This document shows positions 42,783-51,700 of a stretch of DNA of 64,000 bases, in pieces (position 1 is the first letter of the stretch; each line of letters begins with the position of its first letter). Below the pieces are notes generated by a model. The model was not told the origin of the DNA. It saw nothing but the letters and a program-made list of their open reading frames with translations, and did no database searches. The stretch spans positions 1,361,001-1,425,000 of the forward strand of contig NC_014816.1 in assembly GCF_000175215.2 (NCBI RefSeq). The letters are read 5' to 3'. The translations under genes were made by a program, and so were the position numbers. The DNA is from Asticcacaulis excentricus CB 48 (GTDB taxonomy: Bacteria > Pseudomonadota > Alphaproteobacteria > Caulobacterales > Caulobacteraceae).

Positions 42783-42804
42783 CGCCGGACACAAAGGTCC
42801 GGCG
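42783..42804 (+). terminator. Hairpin after the GH94-like gene
   Basis: CGCCGGAC and GTCCGGCG form a perfect 8-bp stem with a 6-nt loop, 6 nt after the stop codon. No T-run follows, so termination may need Rho or the stem may serve mRNA stability. Confidence 0.5.
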
Positions 42805-42875
42805 GCGCCAAAATGGGATAGGGCGCAGTTTGGTCAGGTCCGTGGAACGGGGAGCGTTACGCAGAAACTGACGGT

Positions 42876-43190
42876 TCAGAAGGTCTCATCGATGAAGCGG
42901 CGGAAGGCCTCACGGTCACTGGCGAAGGTCCGTTTGATCAGGTTGTCGATCTCGTGCGCCACATAGGCGTCGCGGGTGATCAGCGGATGGTAGCGCAGGG
43001 TGCCGTCTTCGCGTTGCGAGTGCAGGGCCTGTTTGTGTATCAAGCGCGCGATCAGAGTCTTGATGGTCGCATCGCCCCAATCCCGGCCCGTCTTGACCTC
43101 GGCGATCAGGCGCGCCGGGGGCAGGGGCCCCAGCCGCCACAGAGCGGCCAGAACTGCCGATTCCGCATCGGTAATGGCGGGCAGACTCAC
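42876..43190 (-). CDS. BlaI/MecI/CopY-family transcriptional repressor
   Basis: 104 residues. The winged-helix domain is clear: ITDAESAVLAALWRLGPLP, DWGDATIKTLIARLIHKQAL and GTLRYHPLITRDAY; the C-terminal dimer helices (IDNLIKRTFASDREAFRRFI) are short. Typical partners are a BlaR1-type sensor protease or copper pumps. Neither is here; instead the gene directly follows a small membrane protein gene (3-nt gap) in one operon whose promoter holds a symmetric TGTAGA/TCTACA operator, so self-repression is expected. The signal that releases it is unknown. Confidence 0.88.
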   Translation of the reverse strand: MSLPAITDAESAVLAALWRLGPLPPARLIAEVKTGRDWGDATIKTLIARLIHKQALHSQREDGTLRYHPLITRDAYVAHEIDNLIKRTFASDREAFRRFIDETF

Positions 43191-43193
43191 GCC

Positions 43194-43643
43194 CTATTCC
43201 CCCAGCACAGCGCGGTCGATCCGTGCTTCGACCGCCCAGTGGGCGATGACCGCGACCGAGCCGGTGATTAGGCCCAGTAGGATCAACGAGGCGATCTCGG
43301 CCCAGCCGGGCGCCAGCACCGCTACGGGCGGCACGGTCTTCACATTGGCCAGCCCGATGGTCATGTTCAGTGTTCCAAAAGCCGCCCCGACGAGTCCGGC
43401 CAGCGGCCCGCCTAGTCTCAACCCCTTGAGAAAGGCCGAACTGCCCGCCAGACTCGGTCCCTGCAGCAGTTTGCGAATACAGACCGCGATAGCCGCAGCC
43501 GTGGCCGCCAGCAGGCCAAGGATCAGCACCTGCACCGGCATGGCGGCGTGCTGAAAGATGGTCAGGGGCGTGAACGGTGCGGCCAGAGCCATGCCGGGTG
43601 CGAGCAGGGATGCCGAGGCAAGACACAGTGACAAAAGGCGCAT
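43194..43643 (-). CDS. Small inner-membrane protein co-transcribed with a BlaI-type repressor
   Basis: 149 residues from the ATG at 43643, preceded by GGAGGA. A signal peptide or first helix (LLSLCLASASLLAPGMALAA) is followed by helices at about 37-57 (VQVLILGLLAATAAAIAVCI), 80-98 (GGPLAGLVGAAFGTLNMTIG) and 120-141 (IASLILLGLITGSVAVIAHW). The order of helices and the small-residue segment GAAFGTLNMTIG recall MotA/TolQ/ExbB channel proteins, but the match is weak and the protein is short. It is first in the operon, right behind the operator, so it is the main gene controlled by the BlaI-type repressor. Confidence 0.65.
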   Translation of the reverse strand: MRLLSLCLASASLLAPGMALAAPFTPLTIFQHAAMPVQVLILGLLAATAAAIAVCIRKLLQGPSLAGSSAFLKGLRLGGPLAGLVGAAFGTLNMTIGLANVKTVPPVAVLAPGWAEIASLILLGLITGSVAVIAHWAVEARIDRAVLGE

Positions 43644-43655
43644 AATTTCCTCCAA

Positions 43656-43691
43656 TTTACGTTTGTAGATTATATATTCTACATTTGTAAA
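43656..43691 (-). promoter_or_regulatory. Symmetric BlaI-type operator
   Basis: A 20-bp inverted repeat at 43664-43683 (arms TGTAGA and TCTACA, 9 of 10 pairs matching) is flanked at equal 3-bp distance by TTTAC and GTAAA, giving a symmetric 36-bp site. TACA/TGTA half-sites are typical of BlaI, MecI and CopY operators. It lies 12 bp before the start codon of the membrane protein gene, in AT-rich DNA unlike its surroundings. Confidence 0.75.
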
Positions 43692-43723
43692 ATGGAGTCA
43701 ACCGTCTCTTTTACACGCGTGTC

Positions 43724-46048
43724 TCAGGTGGTCTGCGCGGGGGCTCTTTTCAAAATCCGCGCCTCATAGACGTTGGCCCATTGATCGCGGTCGGCTTCTA
43801 AGCGCACCCGCACCTTGGTCTTGCCCGCTGTTAGCGCAGCGGGCAGCGGGTAGGTAATGACATTGCGCGCCATCGTTGGTTCACCCGACAAGGTTTCGGT
43901 CGCCAGCACCTGCCCTTCGACCAGCAGACGGAAGGATTTGTTGCGGTCGCGTCCGGCATAGGCGACCTGTAGCACCAGCGGCCCCTCAGCGGTTTTGAGG
44001 TCAAACGCCAGATAACCCTTTTGAATCAACCGCCCACGTTCAGCGATATGGGTGATGGTCGCCGTATTCGGCGTGCCATCAAAAGCGTGATCAGTTTCTG
44101 GCTGCTGCTCACCCAGCCGTATGGAATCCACCGTGCGGGCGGCCATATCGACGCGGTCCTTTGCCGCCTGACGCCACACGGCCTCTTCGCCGACCCATTC
44201 CGCGCTACCGAAACGGCGGAAATAGACCGCCGTGCGGTTGCGGTGTTGCAGGAAAAAAGGCTGCAGACTGAGGTCTCCGGGCTTGCCTTGCGTCCCCAAT
44301 CGGTACTGATGCAGGCCACCGGCAGCGACCAGTTGGGGCGCCGTCTCATCGGACACTAGTGCCGGATCGACTCCTTCCCAAGGCTGATCCGATGGCCCAA
44401 GGTCACCGGCCAGTACCAAAGGCCCGCTCAGGAAGGCGATCAGTTTGGCATCATCGGGCATGGCTTCAACGCGCACGTGCATGGCCAGACACAACTCAAT
44501 TCGGTCGCCGTTTTTCAGGCCCGTGAGCCGCAGATACCCCCCCTGACCCACACCCGCAGCCTTGCCGTTCACCCTCAACACGGGGGTGTCGCACCAACCC
44601 GGAACGCGCAAATCTAGGGCTTTGGGTGCCTTGTGCACTGTGATCACCACCTGATCGGACAGCGGGAAGGCGGTTTCCATCTCGAGTTGCGTTTCGGGCG
44701 CATTAAGCGTCGAGGCGTAATAGAGGTTTACCGCCACGCCCTCGCCGCGCTTCCAGTATATGCTTTCGCCGTGCTTGGAATGGCTTTCCATGCCCGATCC
44801 GACGCAGCACCAGAAGTCGTTGGTTGGGTCCGAATGCACGCGCCCCAGACCCGAAGCCAGTCCGGTGAAATAGGTAAACATGCCCGTTTGCGGGTCTTGC
44901 TGGCTCATAATGTGGTTGAGGTGGGTCCGCTCATAAAAGTCGAACAAGGCCGCATCGCCGCTCCAACCATAGAGATGGCGTGTAAGGCGCAGCATATTGT
45001 AGCTGTTGCACGCCTCACAGGTCTGCTGATCGAGGCGGCTGGCCAGTTGGCGCGGCGCTCCGAAATGTTCGTGGTCGGAATTGCCGCCGATGACGTAAGA
45101 GTGGTCGCGCGATACGGTCTGCCAGAAAAAGCGCGCGATCCGGGCGTCGTCGGCGTTCTGCGTCAGCTCAAAAAGACGGGCGGAGCCGACGATCTTGGGG
45201 ATCTGCGTATTGGCGTGCTTGCCGGCCAGTTCGTCGTGCCCAGCGGCCAGAGGATCGACAATAGCGCGGTGCCGCAGACGCTGTGACAGGGTGAGCCAGC
45301 GTTGGTTTTTCGTGCGGGCATAGAGTTCAGCATAGGACTCGGTCAGGCCACCATGTTCGGCACGCAGAATTTCCTGAATCTGCGCATCGCTAAGGCTTTC
45401 GAGAATGGTCCCCAGATAGTCGCCCAGACCCGTTGCAACGATCAAAGCGTCGGCCAGTCCGGCGTACTGATGCGCGTCGAGCGCTCCGGCAAACACCTTA
45501 TGATAGGTATAGAGCGGTACCCAGCCGCCATTTAGATCAAATCCAGAGGTGCGGATATCGCCCTTGCGCAGTTCCTCGTAAACGACCTTGCCGTCCACCT
45601 CCTGCCCATTACGGCCCACGGTCGTGCCGCCCGCATAGCCGTCGCTGTGTTTGGCCTGAATGGTCTTCAGTTCGCTCAGCACATGGGCGGCGCGGTCACG
45701 AAATTCGGGTTTGCCCGTCTGCGCGTACATCAGCGAAAGGCCGGACAGGTAGTGGCCCAAACTATGGCCTGCAATGCCGCGCGCCTCCCAGCCGCCATAG
45801 ACCTCGCCTTTAGGTTCCAGCCCGGCACCTTTGCGGAAATTGTGCAGAAAACGATCAGGCGACAGCGATAGAAGATAGCGCTGATTGGCCTCAATGGAGG
45901 TCAGGAAGATCGACGGCTTAAGCCGCACCTGAGACAGAGGGAAGGGCGTGGCGGATATAGGGTCGGGCGTCACGGCCCCGGCAGCGGATACGCCGACGGC
46001 CATCCCCAGTCCTGCGGCAGTTACTCCGCGTCGCGTCCAGCCCTGCAT
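43724..46048 (-). CDS. GH127-family beta-L-arabinofuranosidase-like enzyme
   Basis: 774 residues from the ATG at 46048, preceded by GAGAGG; the longer frame to 46333 overlaps the facing promoter. The N-terminus GWTRRGVTAAGLG is a possible Tat signal. The (alpha/alpha)6 barrel carries WEARGIAGHSLGHYLSGLSL, SYVIGGNSDHEHFG, QTCEACNSYNMLRLTRHLYG and FWCCVGSGMESHSKHGESIYW; the Cys residues in the last two motifs are those that bind zinc and act as nucleophile in GH127. A C-terminal beta-sandwich follows. It should remove beta-L-arabinofuranose from plant material and faces a pectate lyase gene across a shared promoter region. Confidence 0.92.
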   Translation of the reverse strand: MQGWTRRGVTAAGLGMAVGVSAAGAVTPDPISATPFPLSQVRLKPSIFLTSIEANQRYLLSLSPDRFLHNFRKGAGLEPKGEVYGGWEARGIAGHSLGHYLSGLSLMYAQTGKPEFRDRAAHVLSELKTIQAKHSDGYAGGTTVGRNGQEVDGKVVYEELRKGDIRTSGFDLNGGWVPLYTYHKVFAGALDAHQYAGLADALIVATGLGDYLGTILESLSDAQIQEILRAEHGGLTESYAELYARTKNQRWLTLSQRLRHRAIVDPLAAGHDELAGKHANTQIPKIVGSARLFELTQNADDARIARFFWQTVSRDHSYVIGGNSDHEHFGAPRQLASRLDQQTCEACNSYNMLRLTRHLYGWSGDAALFDFYERTHLNHIMSQQDPQTGMFTYFTGLASGLGRVHSDPTNDFWCCVGSGMESHSKHGESIYWKRGEGVAVNLYYASTLNAPETQLEMETAFPLSDQVVITVHKAPKALDLRVPGWCDTPVLRVNGKAAGVGQGGYLRLTGLKNGDRIELCLAMHVRVEAMPDDAKLIAFLSGPLVLAGDLGPSDQPWEGVDPALVSDETAPQLVAAGGLHQYRLGTQGKPGDLSLQPFFLQHRNRTAVYFRRFGSAEWVGEEAVWRQAAKDRVDMAARTVDSIRLGEQQPETDHAFDGTPNTATITHIAERGRLIQKGYLAFDLKTAEGPLVLQVAYAGRDRNKSFRLLVEGQVLATETLSGEPTMARNVITYPLPAALTAGKTKVRVRLEADRDQWANVYEARILKRAPAQTT

Positions 46049-46146
46049 GGCCTCTCTCCTGTGCTGTTTTTCTGCACTATAACCCACCATTTGTCTGAGT
46101 AAAATCAAACTTGCGCTCCGCGACGGATTTCGGATTGCCATACGTT

Positions 46147-46160
46147 TGACACCGGTATCA
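46147..46160 (+). promoter_or_regulatory. Candidate operator of the pectin/arabinan genes
   Basis: TGACACCGGTATCA is an inverted repeat with 6 of 7 pairs matching and a central CCGG. It lies between the divergent GH127 and PL10 genes, 52 bp before the PL10 start. Related ACCGGT-centred sites lie before the second pectate lyase gene at 52.3 kb. Confidence 0.55.
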
Positions 46161-46211
46161 TATATGACCAACCAAAACAGACACTGCCAACCGTCTTTTC
46201 GGGGAAATGCC

Positions 46212-47507
46212 ATGCACCGCCGTACCTTGCTCACCAGCCTTGCCATCCTGCCGTTCACAGCGCCTTTGCTGGCGCAGGCGGCCCAGATTGGCGTCAATAC
46301 CCCGTTTCCACCGCTCAGTCCTGAGCGTATCAAGGCAATCGCGCCCGCGGCGGAGCAGGCGGCCTGGCTTGATTATCTGGCGCGGTCGCAGGCGCAACTG
46401 GCCGCTGATCAGGCGGCGCTGATGGCCGAGCGCAAGGGCCTGAGCACAATCCCTGCAGACCCGAAAACCGGCGACGGCGAAAAGACCATGCCGCTCGATA
46501 AACCCGCCGAGTGGTATGCCTCGGCGGAAGGCCGTAAGGTGGCTGACAATATCGTCAGCTTTCAGACGCCCGCCGGCGGCTGGGGCAAGAACCAGCCGCG
46601 TGATACCGAGCCGCGCGTGACGGGGCAGCATTATGTTGCCAACAACGCCCCGCACAACGGATCATCCGGAGATTTTGATACGTCGGCGGTTCCCGGCTGG
46701 AGCTATGTCGGCACCATCGACAACGGGGCCACGATCACAGAGACGCGGTTTCTGGCGCTGGCCTTTAACGCGACGAAGGACGTCCGTTATCGTGACGCCG
46801 CTATTCGCGGTCTGACCTACCTGCTCAATGCGCAGTTCCCTAATGGCGGCTGGCCGCAGGTGTGGCCTTTGATGGGTGGCTATCACGATGCCATGACGCT
46901 GAATGACAACGCCATGATCTCGGTGTCGCGTCTGGTGGGCGATGCCGGACGTGGTGACACGGGCTTTGGTTTCCTGCCAGCCGACCTGCGCGCGCGCCTG
47001 CTGGCGGCGGAACAGCGCGCCCTGACCGTTTTCCTCAAGGCGCAGGTTGTGATCGACGGTAAGCTGACCATGTGGGCGCAGCAATACGATGCCTTGACCC
47101 TGATGCCCTCATCGGCCCGCAATTACGAGATGCCGTCGTTGAGTTCGTCGGAAAGCGGCTCCTTGCTGGTTTATCTGATGAAGCAACCCAACCCGTCGGT
47201 CGAGATGAAGACGGCAATTGTGGCCGGGATTGCGACGCTGGAGGCCACAAAGATCGAAGGCAAGGCCTTTGAGAAGACGCCGGACGGCAAGGATCGTCTG
47301 CTGGTCGATAAGCCGGGAGCCGGGCCGATCTGGTCGCGCTACTACGATCTCAAAACGATGAAGCCGATCTTTGGCAACCGGACCAAGACCCTGCACGATA
47401 CGATTAATGACGTGGAGCCGGAACGCCGCCGCGGCTATTCGTGGTTTGGCAGCGGGCCGCAAAGCGCGCTGAAGGCCTATATCGCCTGGAAGGCGAAACA
47501 GGGCTAA
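46212..47507 (+). CDS. Pectate lyase, PL10 family
   Basis: 431 residues from the ATG at 46212, preceded by GGGGAAA. A signal peptide (ending LLAQAAQ) precedes a PL10 catalytic domain: QTPAGGWGKNQPRD, GTIDNGATITETRFLALAF, FPNGGWPQVWPLMGGYHDAM, YEMPSLSSSESGSLLVYLM, PIWSRYYDLKTMKPIFGNR with the Arg expected to act as base, and RRRGYSWFGSGPQSAL. It cleaves polygalacturonate by beta-elimination with calcium. It shares a divergent promoter region with the GH127 gene. Confidence 0.94.
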   Translation: MHRRTLLTSLAILPFTAPLLAQAAQIGVNTPFPPLSPERIKAIAPAAEQAAWLDYLARSQAQLAADQAALMAERKGLSTIPADPKTGDGEKTMPLDKPAEWYASAEGRKVADNIVSFQTPAGGWGKNQPRDTEPRVTGQHYVANNAPHNGSSGDFDTSAVPGWSYVGTIDNGATITETRFLALAFNATKDVRYRDAAIRGLTYLLNAQFPNGGWPQVWPLMGGYHDAMTLNDNAMISVSRLVGDAGRGDTGFGFLPADLRARLLAAEQRALTVFLKAQVVIDGKLTMWAQQYDALTLMPSSARNYEMPSLSSSESGSLLVYLMKQPNPSVEMKTAIVAGIATLEATKIEGKAFEKTPDGKDRLLVDKPGAGPIWSRYYDLKTMKPIFGNRTKTLHDTINDVEPERRRGYSWFGSGPQSALKAYIAWKAKQG

Positions 47508-47607
47508 GCCTCTCCGAATGGAAAACTTATCTGTGGTGTGATCACTTGAGGCCGGACGGTCCGCAACGGGCCGTTTGGATCACATAATAAACACCGAAGT
47601 CACCCGC

Positions 47608-48060
47608 ATGGCCAAACCGCACCCGGCCCTTCCGTTAAACCTGTCGCCTGTTACGCAGGCAGGGGAGGGGTCGATCCGCATTCTTGTGGTGGAAGATAAT
47701 CCCGCCAACGCATTGGTGGCGAGCCTCTTTCTTGAACAGATGGGCTATGCCCATGATCGCGTCGAAAATGGTCGGGAAGCGCTCGAAGCGTTTGAAACGG
47801 GACGTTACGGCCTGATCCTGATGGACCTTCAGATGCCGGAGATGGATGGCTATGAGGCCTCCCGCCGCATCCGGGCGCTGGAGCGTGAAACCGGTCGCAT
47901 GGCTGTGCCCATTGTTGCCCTGACAGCGCACGCGCTTAGTGGCGACCGCGAAGCCTGCTTGCTGGCCGGGATGAATGAGTACCTCTCCAAACCTTTTAAG
48001 CCGGATGAGTTGCAGGCCTGTCTGGAGCGCCTGACCGTCGCAAAGCCACCCGTCGCATAA
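47608..48060 (+). CDS. Single-domain response regulator (CheY-like)
   Basis: 150 residues from the ATG at 47608. The receiver domain is complete: ILVVEDNPANALVASLFLEQ (acidic pair), LILMDLQMPEMDGYEASRRI with the phospho-acceptor Asp, VALTAHALSGDREACLLAGM (Thr) and YLSKPFKPDELQACLERL (Lys). There is no output domain. This type often acts with hybrid histidine kinases; no kinase gene is in the window, so the partner is unknown. Its last 65 nt overlap the 3' end of a small gene on the other strand. Confidence 0.9.
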   Translation: MAKPHPALPLNLSPVTQAGEGSIRILVVEDNPANALVASLFLEQMGYAHDRVENGREALEAFETGRYGLILMDLQMPEMDGYEASRRIRALERETGRMAVPIVALTAHALSGDREACLLAGMNEYLSKPFKPDELQACLERLTVAKPPVA

Positions 48061-48151
48061 GGTCTCTTACAACAGCGGGCGATACGCCGTCCCGTTCCAT
48101 CAATAACTGCACGATCGGTTCTGAGAGCAAGTTTTCAAGACAAGGATTCAT
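47996..48151 (-). CDS. Small protein of unknown function, facing a Fur-type site
   Basis: 51 residues beginning MNPCLENLLSEPIVQLLMER, with GGAG 10 nt before the ATG at 48151. The pattern LxxPIVQLLMxxDGVSP and the basic tail resemble short conserved proteins I have seen in alphaproteobacteria, but I cannot name the family. The longer in-frame start would begin inside the Fur-type site. The gene overlaps the end of the response regulator gene in antisense and is divergent to the gene at 48248. It could be a chance frame; the good ribosome-binding site argues against this. Confidence 0.5.
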   Translation of the reverse strand: MNPCLENLLSEPIVQLLMERDGVSPAVVRDLMRRVALRRSGAPDRPATHPA

Positions 48152-48199
48152 GTTCCGGCTCCGATAGATTTCTATTTGCGACTCGTTCTCAATAATGTT

Positions 48200-48218
48200 A
48201 ATGAGAATTATTCGCAAT
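48200..48218. promoter_or_regulatory. Putative Fur box between two small divergent genes
   Basis: AATGAGAATTATTCGCAAT fits the 7-1-7 Fur model and shares AATTATTCGCA with the sites at 12.7 and 20.7 kb. It is about 30 bp from the gene at 48248 and 50 bp from the gene at 48151, so it could control both. Confidence 0.7.
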
Positions 48219-48247
48219 TATTAATCCACGTAGGAGGCGGTTTTCTC

Positions 48248-48742
48248 ATGTCCCAAGGGGTTTCCGGAAGGGGGCGCGACCTTCGCCAGCTACGCTATGC
48301 CGAGCATTTTCTGACCTGGGCGCTGCGTACCTCGGTGGCCTGCTCGCCTCAGTGTCGTCTGTTGCAGCGTGAGTTCGGGCACGCCTTTGGTCCAGAGCCA
48401 TCCGAAGGGCTGAAAGCCTTTCACGGCTGGCTTCTGGCATTGGCCAAAGGTCGGCGGCGGTTGGAAATCGGACGGCCGGGCCTGATCGCGCTGACCCGTG
48501 ACGAGGAGATGCTTCTGAGCCTGCTCACCGACGCGCAGACGCAGGACGTGGACCGCTTCACCGCTCTGGCGCGCTTTGTGATGGGGGCGGAGCCCTCAGG
48601 CGAGCTTTATGTGACCGCCCGCCATCTGATGGAACTGATGGCGCAACGTGGGCACGGCCTGCCGGCTAGCACGGCCGTTGGGCGCGACCTGCCGAGGGTT
48701 TTGCCCTGCGCCGGACAGCCGCCGCAACTGAGGGCCATTTAA
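48248..48742 (+). CDS. Protein of unknown function, probably iron-regulated
   Basis: 164 residues from the ATG at 48248, which has a strong ribosome-binding site (AGGAGG). It has no signal peptide and looks helical. Recognisable stretches are LRYAEHFLTWALRTS, CSPQCRLLQREFGHAFGPEP and GRRRLEIGRPGLIALTRDEE; I believe similar proteins occur widely in alphaproteobacteria but cannot name a function. Two Cys lie close together in ACSPQC. The Fur-type box directly upstream suggests a part in iron physiology. The stop codon overlaps the stop of the convergent glycosyltransferase gene by 4 nt. Confidence 0.8.
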   Translation: MSQGVSGRGRDLRQLRYAEHFLTWALRTSVACSPQCRLLQREFGHAFGPEPSEGLKAFHGWLLALAKGRRRLEIGRPGLIALTRDEEMLLSLLTDAQTQDVDRFTALARFVMGAEPSGELYVTARHLMELMAQRGHGLPASTAVGRDLPRVLPCAGQPPQLRAI

Positions 48743-51700
48743 CCTTGCGGGGTTGATGCAGGGGCGACGCGCCCGCTGCGCTCCAGCTTACCCCAGCCAA
48801 CCGCCAGCCCGCGCCCGGCTGAGGCCAGCGCCTTCAGCACCACATAGTACATGATCTGACGATAGACGAAGCGTTGTGACAAAAGCCAGAAGACGGGATA
48901 GCGCTTTTCGCGCGGCTCTAGCATGTAGGCGATCCAGCCGCACAGGGCGTCGATGGCCACAAACACCGTCCAGTAGATTAGCATCCGCTCAAGGGTGCCG
49001 TCAGTCTGGTTCAGTCCGTGCTGGCTGATCGTCCATAGGGTAGCGGCAATATTGATCAGCAGGGCCAGATCAATCAGCGGGGAAATCACCGAAAAGCCGA
49101 TCTGGAAAATCCACGCCTGCGGCAGCCCGATATGTGCCAGCCCCTTCGGCTTGCCTTCTTTCAGAATACGACGGTGTTTCCACAGGCATTGCAGCGTACC
49201 AAAAGCCCAGCGGTAGCGCTGTTTGATCAGGGAGGCGAAGCTTTCGGGCGCTTCGGTCCACGCCACGGCGTCCTGATCGTAGGCCACGGCCCAGCCGCGC
49301 CGCTGAATGGCAATGGTCAGGTCCTGATCTTCGGCCAAAGTATCGTGCGGATAGCCGCCGACCTCTTCGAGGGCCGAACGCCGCCACGCCCCAACCGCAC
49401 CGGGCACGACCATCATGGCGCCAAAGGTCGCCAGCGCCGTACGTTCCAGATTCTGCGCCGTCACATACTCCACGCCCTGCCAGCGGGTAACGAAGTTGAA
49501 GCGATTGCCGACCTTGGCATTGCCTGCCACCGCGCCGATCTCAGGCCGGATGAACCAACGCACCAGCCGCGCAATGGTTTCCGGTTCGAACTGCGTATCA
49601 GCATCGAGCGCGATGATGATTTCGCCTCTGGCTCTGGCGATGCCATTATTGACCGCCGTCGCCTTACCCGCATTGGCCTGAGTGATCAGGGTGACGCGCG
49701 GTTCGTTCGCAAAGGCGCGCGCCACGATGGCGCTGGTCTCGTCCTTTGAGCCGTCATCGACCACCACCACCTCGATATCAACATCGACGCTGGTCAGGAC
49801 GCGGCGCACCGAGGCTTCGATGACGCGGGCTTCGTTAAAGGCGGGGATGATGACGCTGACTTGCCGGGCATGAACAAAGTCGGCGATACGGCCGTCATCG
49901 GTTTCGGCCGGCGGGTCCATATGGCCACTATAATCGGCCCATATGGCCATAACGCTGAGGATGAGGGCGCGCAAAACCCCAAGAACAATGGCGGCGATAA
50001 ATAGCCATTGCAGGCCAATCGCCCCCCAGGCCAGCAGCATGAAGATGCCGACATCAAAGCGCACGGCAGCCAGATCATTCCCCGAAAGGGTAGGCATGGC
50101 CTGTGCCGCAGGCAGGTCGGTCAGTCCGCTCACCGTCGTAAACTGATAGCCCTGCGCTTTCAGGGCCCGGATGATGTGCGGGAGGGCGTCGATGGTCTGC
50201 TGACGATCACCGCCGGAATCGTGCAGCAGGACGATCTGACCCGATCGACAGTTGTTGATGTCTTCTTTGCAGGCCTCGGACGCGGCACTAGCAGCGCCGT
50301 CGGCGACGCCCTTCAGGACATTGTTCACAATCGCCTGTACGCCCGGCCTCTGCCAGTCTTCGGAATCGACGTGCAGCCCGACGCTGGTATAGCCCATCTG
50401 CTGACCCAGAAGGGCCGGGGCCAGTTCGTTTTCGGTCGTGGGTTCCGCATCCCCGAAATAGGGGGCGCGCAGCCAGCGCAGGGAGCGCCCCGTATAGGCT
50501 TCGACCACGCGCTGCGTCGAGTTCAGTTCCACCTTCGCCCATTCGGCGGGGATATTGGCCATATTGGGGTGGGTATAGGTGTGGTTGCCCAGTTCATTCC
50601 CTTCAGCCAGCAGGGTTTTGAGCAGGAAGGGGTGGCCCAGCGCCTTTTCGCCTACCACGAAAAAGGTCGCAGGAACGTGTTCGGCCTTTAGGATTTGCAG
50701 CACCTTCGGCGTCCATTTCGGATCGGGGCCATCGTCGAAGGTGAGGGCGATGGAACCGGGTTTGAAGCCTGTACGGCGCACGACATAGGGGGTGGGCAGG
50801 GTCTGATAGACCTGATTTTGCGCCATCCGCTGGGCGTCAAATTCGACCGTTCGGCGTCCAAATGTAGGGGTCGCGCTGATGCGCAGGATTTCGCCCGCCC
50901 CTTCGACATCGACATTGCCTGCGGGGTTAAGTGTTGTCAGATCGGGCGTGGTTTTGCCCTGAAAATGCGCAAAATCCTGCCAGATGCCGGGGTCTTCCGA
51001 GCCCAGACGCCACAAGGCGACGCCATAGGCATCAGTGGCGTGAACGGCCAGCAGCTGATTCCACGCGCTGACGGCATCAAGCATCCACACTTCGTGATTG
51101 ACGCCGTTTTCCTGATAGGCAAAGCCGCTGTTGCCGGTGGCGCGGTCGAAGGAGACAGGCGCTTCGGAATCGTGCGCGATCAACCAGGCATCGCCCACCG
51201 TCAGGACTGTGGTGCCGAATTTCGACCAGTCGTAGGCGTAATTGCCGATACAGACGATAGCCTTATCCGCCGGGACGGCCTTCATCGTCACCGCCAAACG
51301 TCCCTCGAACCAGTCCTGCGCGGCGATCGGGCCCGCCTTATCAACCATCGAGTGCTGATCATAGACCATCAGGAACAGTTTGTCGGTCGCCTGCGCAAAG
51401 GCGGACAGGTTCCAGTCAGGGTCATCGACCGGTACGGTGGCGGTGACTGAATATCCCCTGGCCCCCAGACGCGCGCGGGCCTCTTTCAGAAGGGCGAGAT
51501 AGGGTTTGAGGGCGGCAGGCTCCAGATTTTCGAAGTCGAAAACAACGCCGCCTGATTTTTCCTGTTTAAGGGTGTCTTCGATCTGCGCCAGCAACTGCGT
51601 CCGCGCGGTGACATTCGTCAGGAGGCGACGCGTATTTTCGCGCTCAAAGCCTTTGAGCGAGGTGTTCTGCACCATGGTCAGCAGAACAGGCGCCTTTTTT

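Noticed and set aside
43194..43643. Assignment of the BlaI-linked membrane protein as ExbB or MotA
   Set aside because: Only a short small-residue segment agrees; length and the conserved ExbB/TolQ core do not match well enough to name it.
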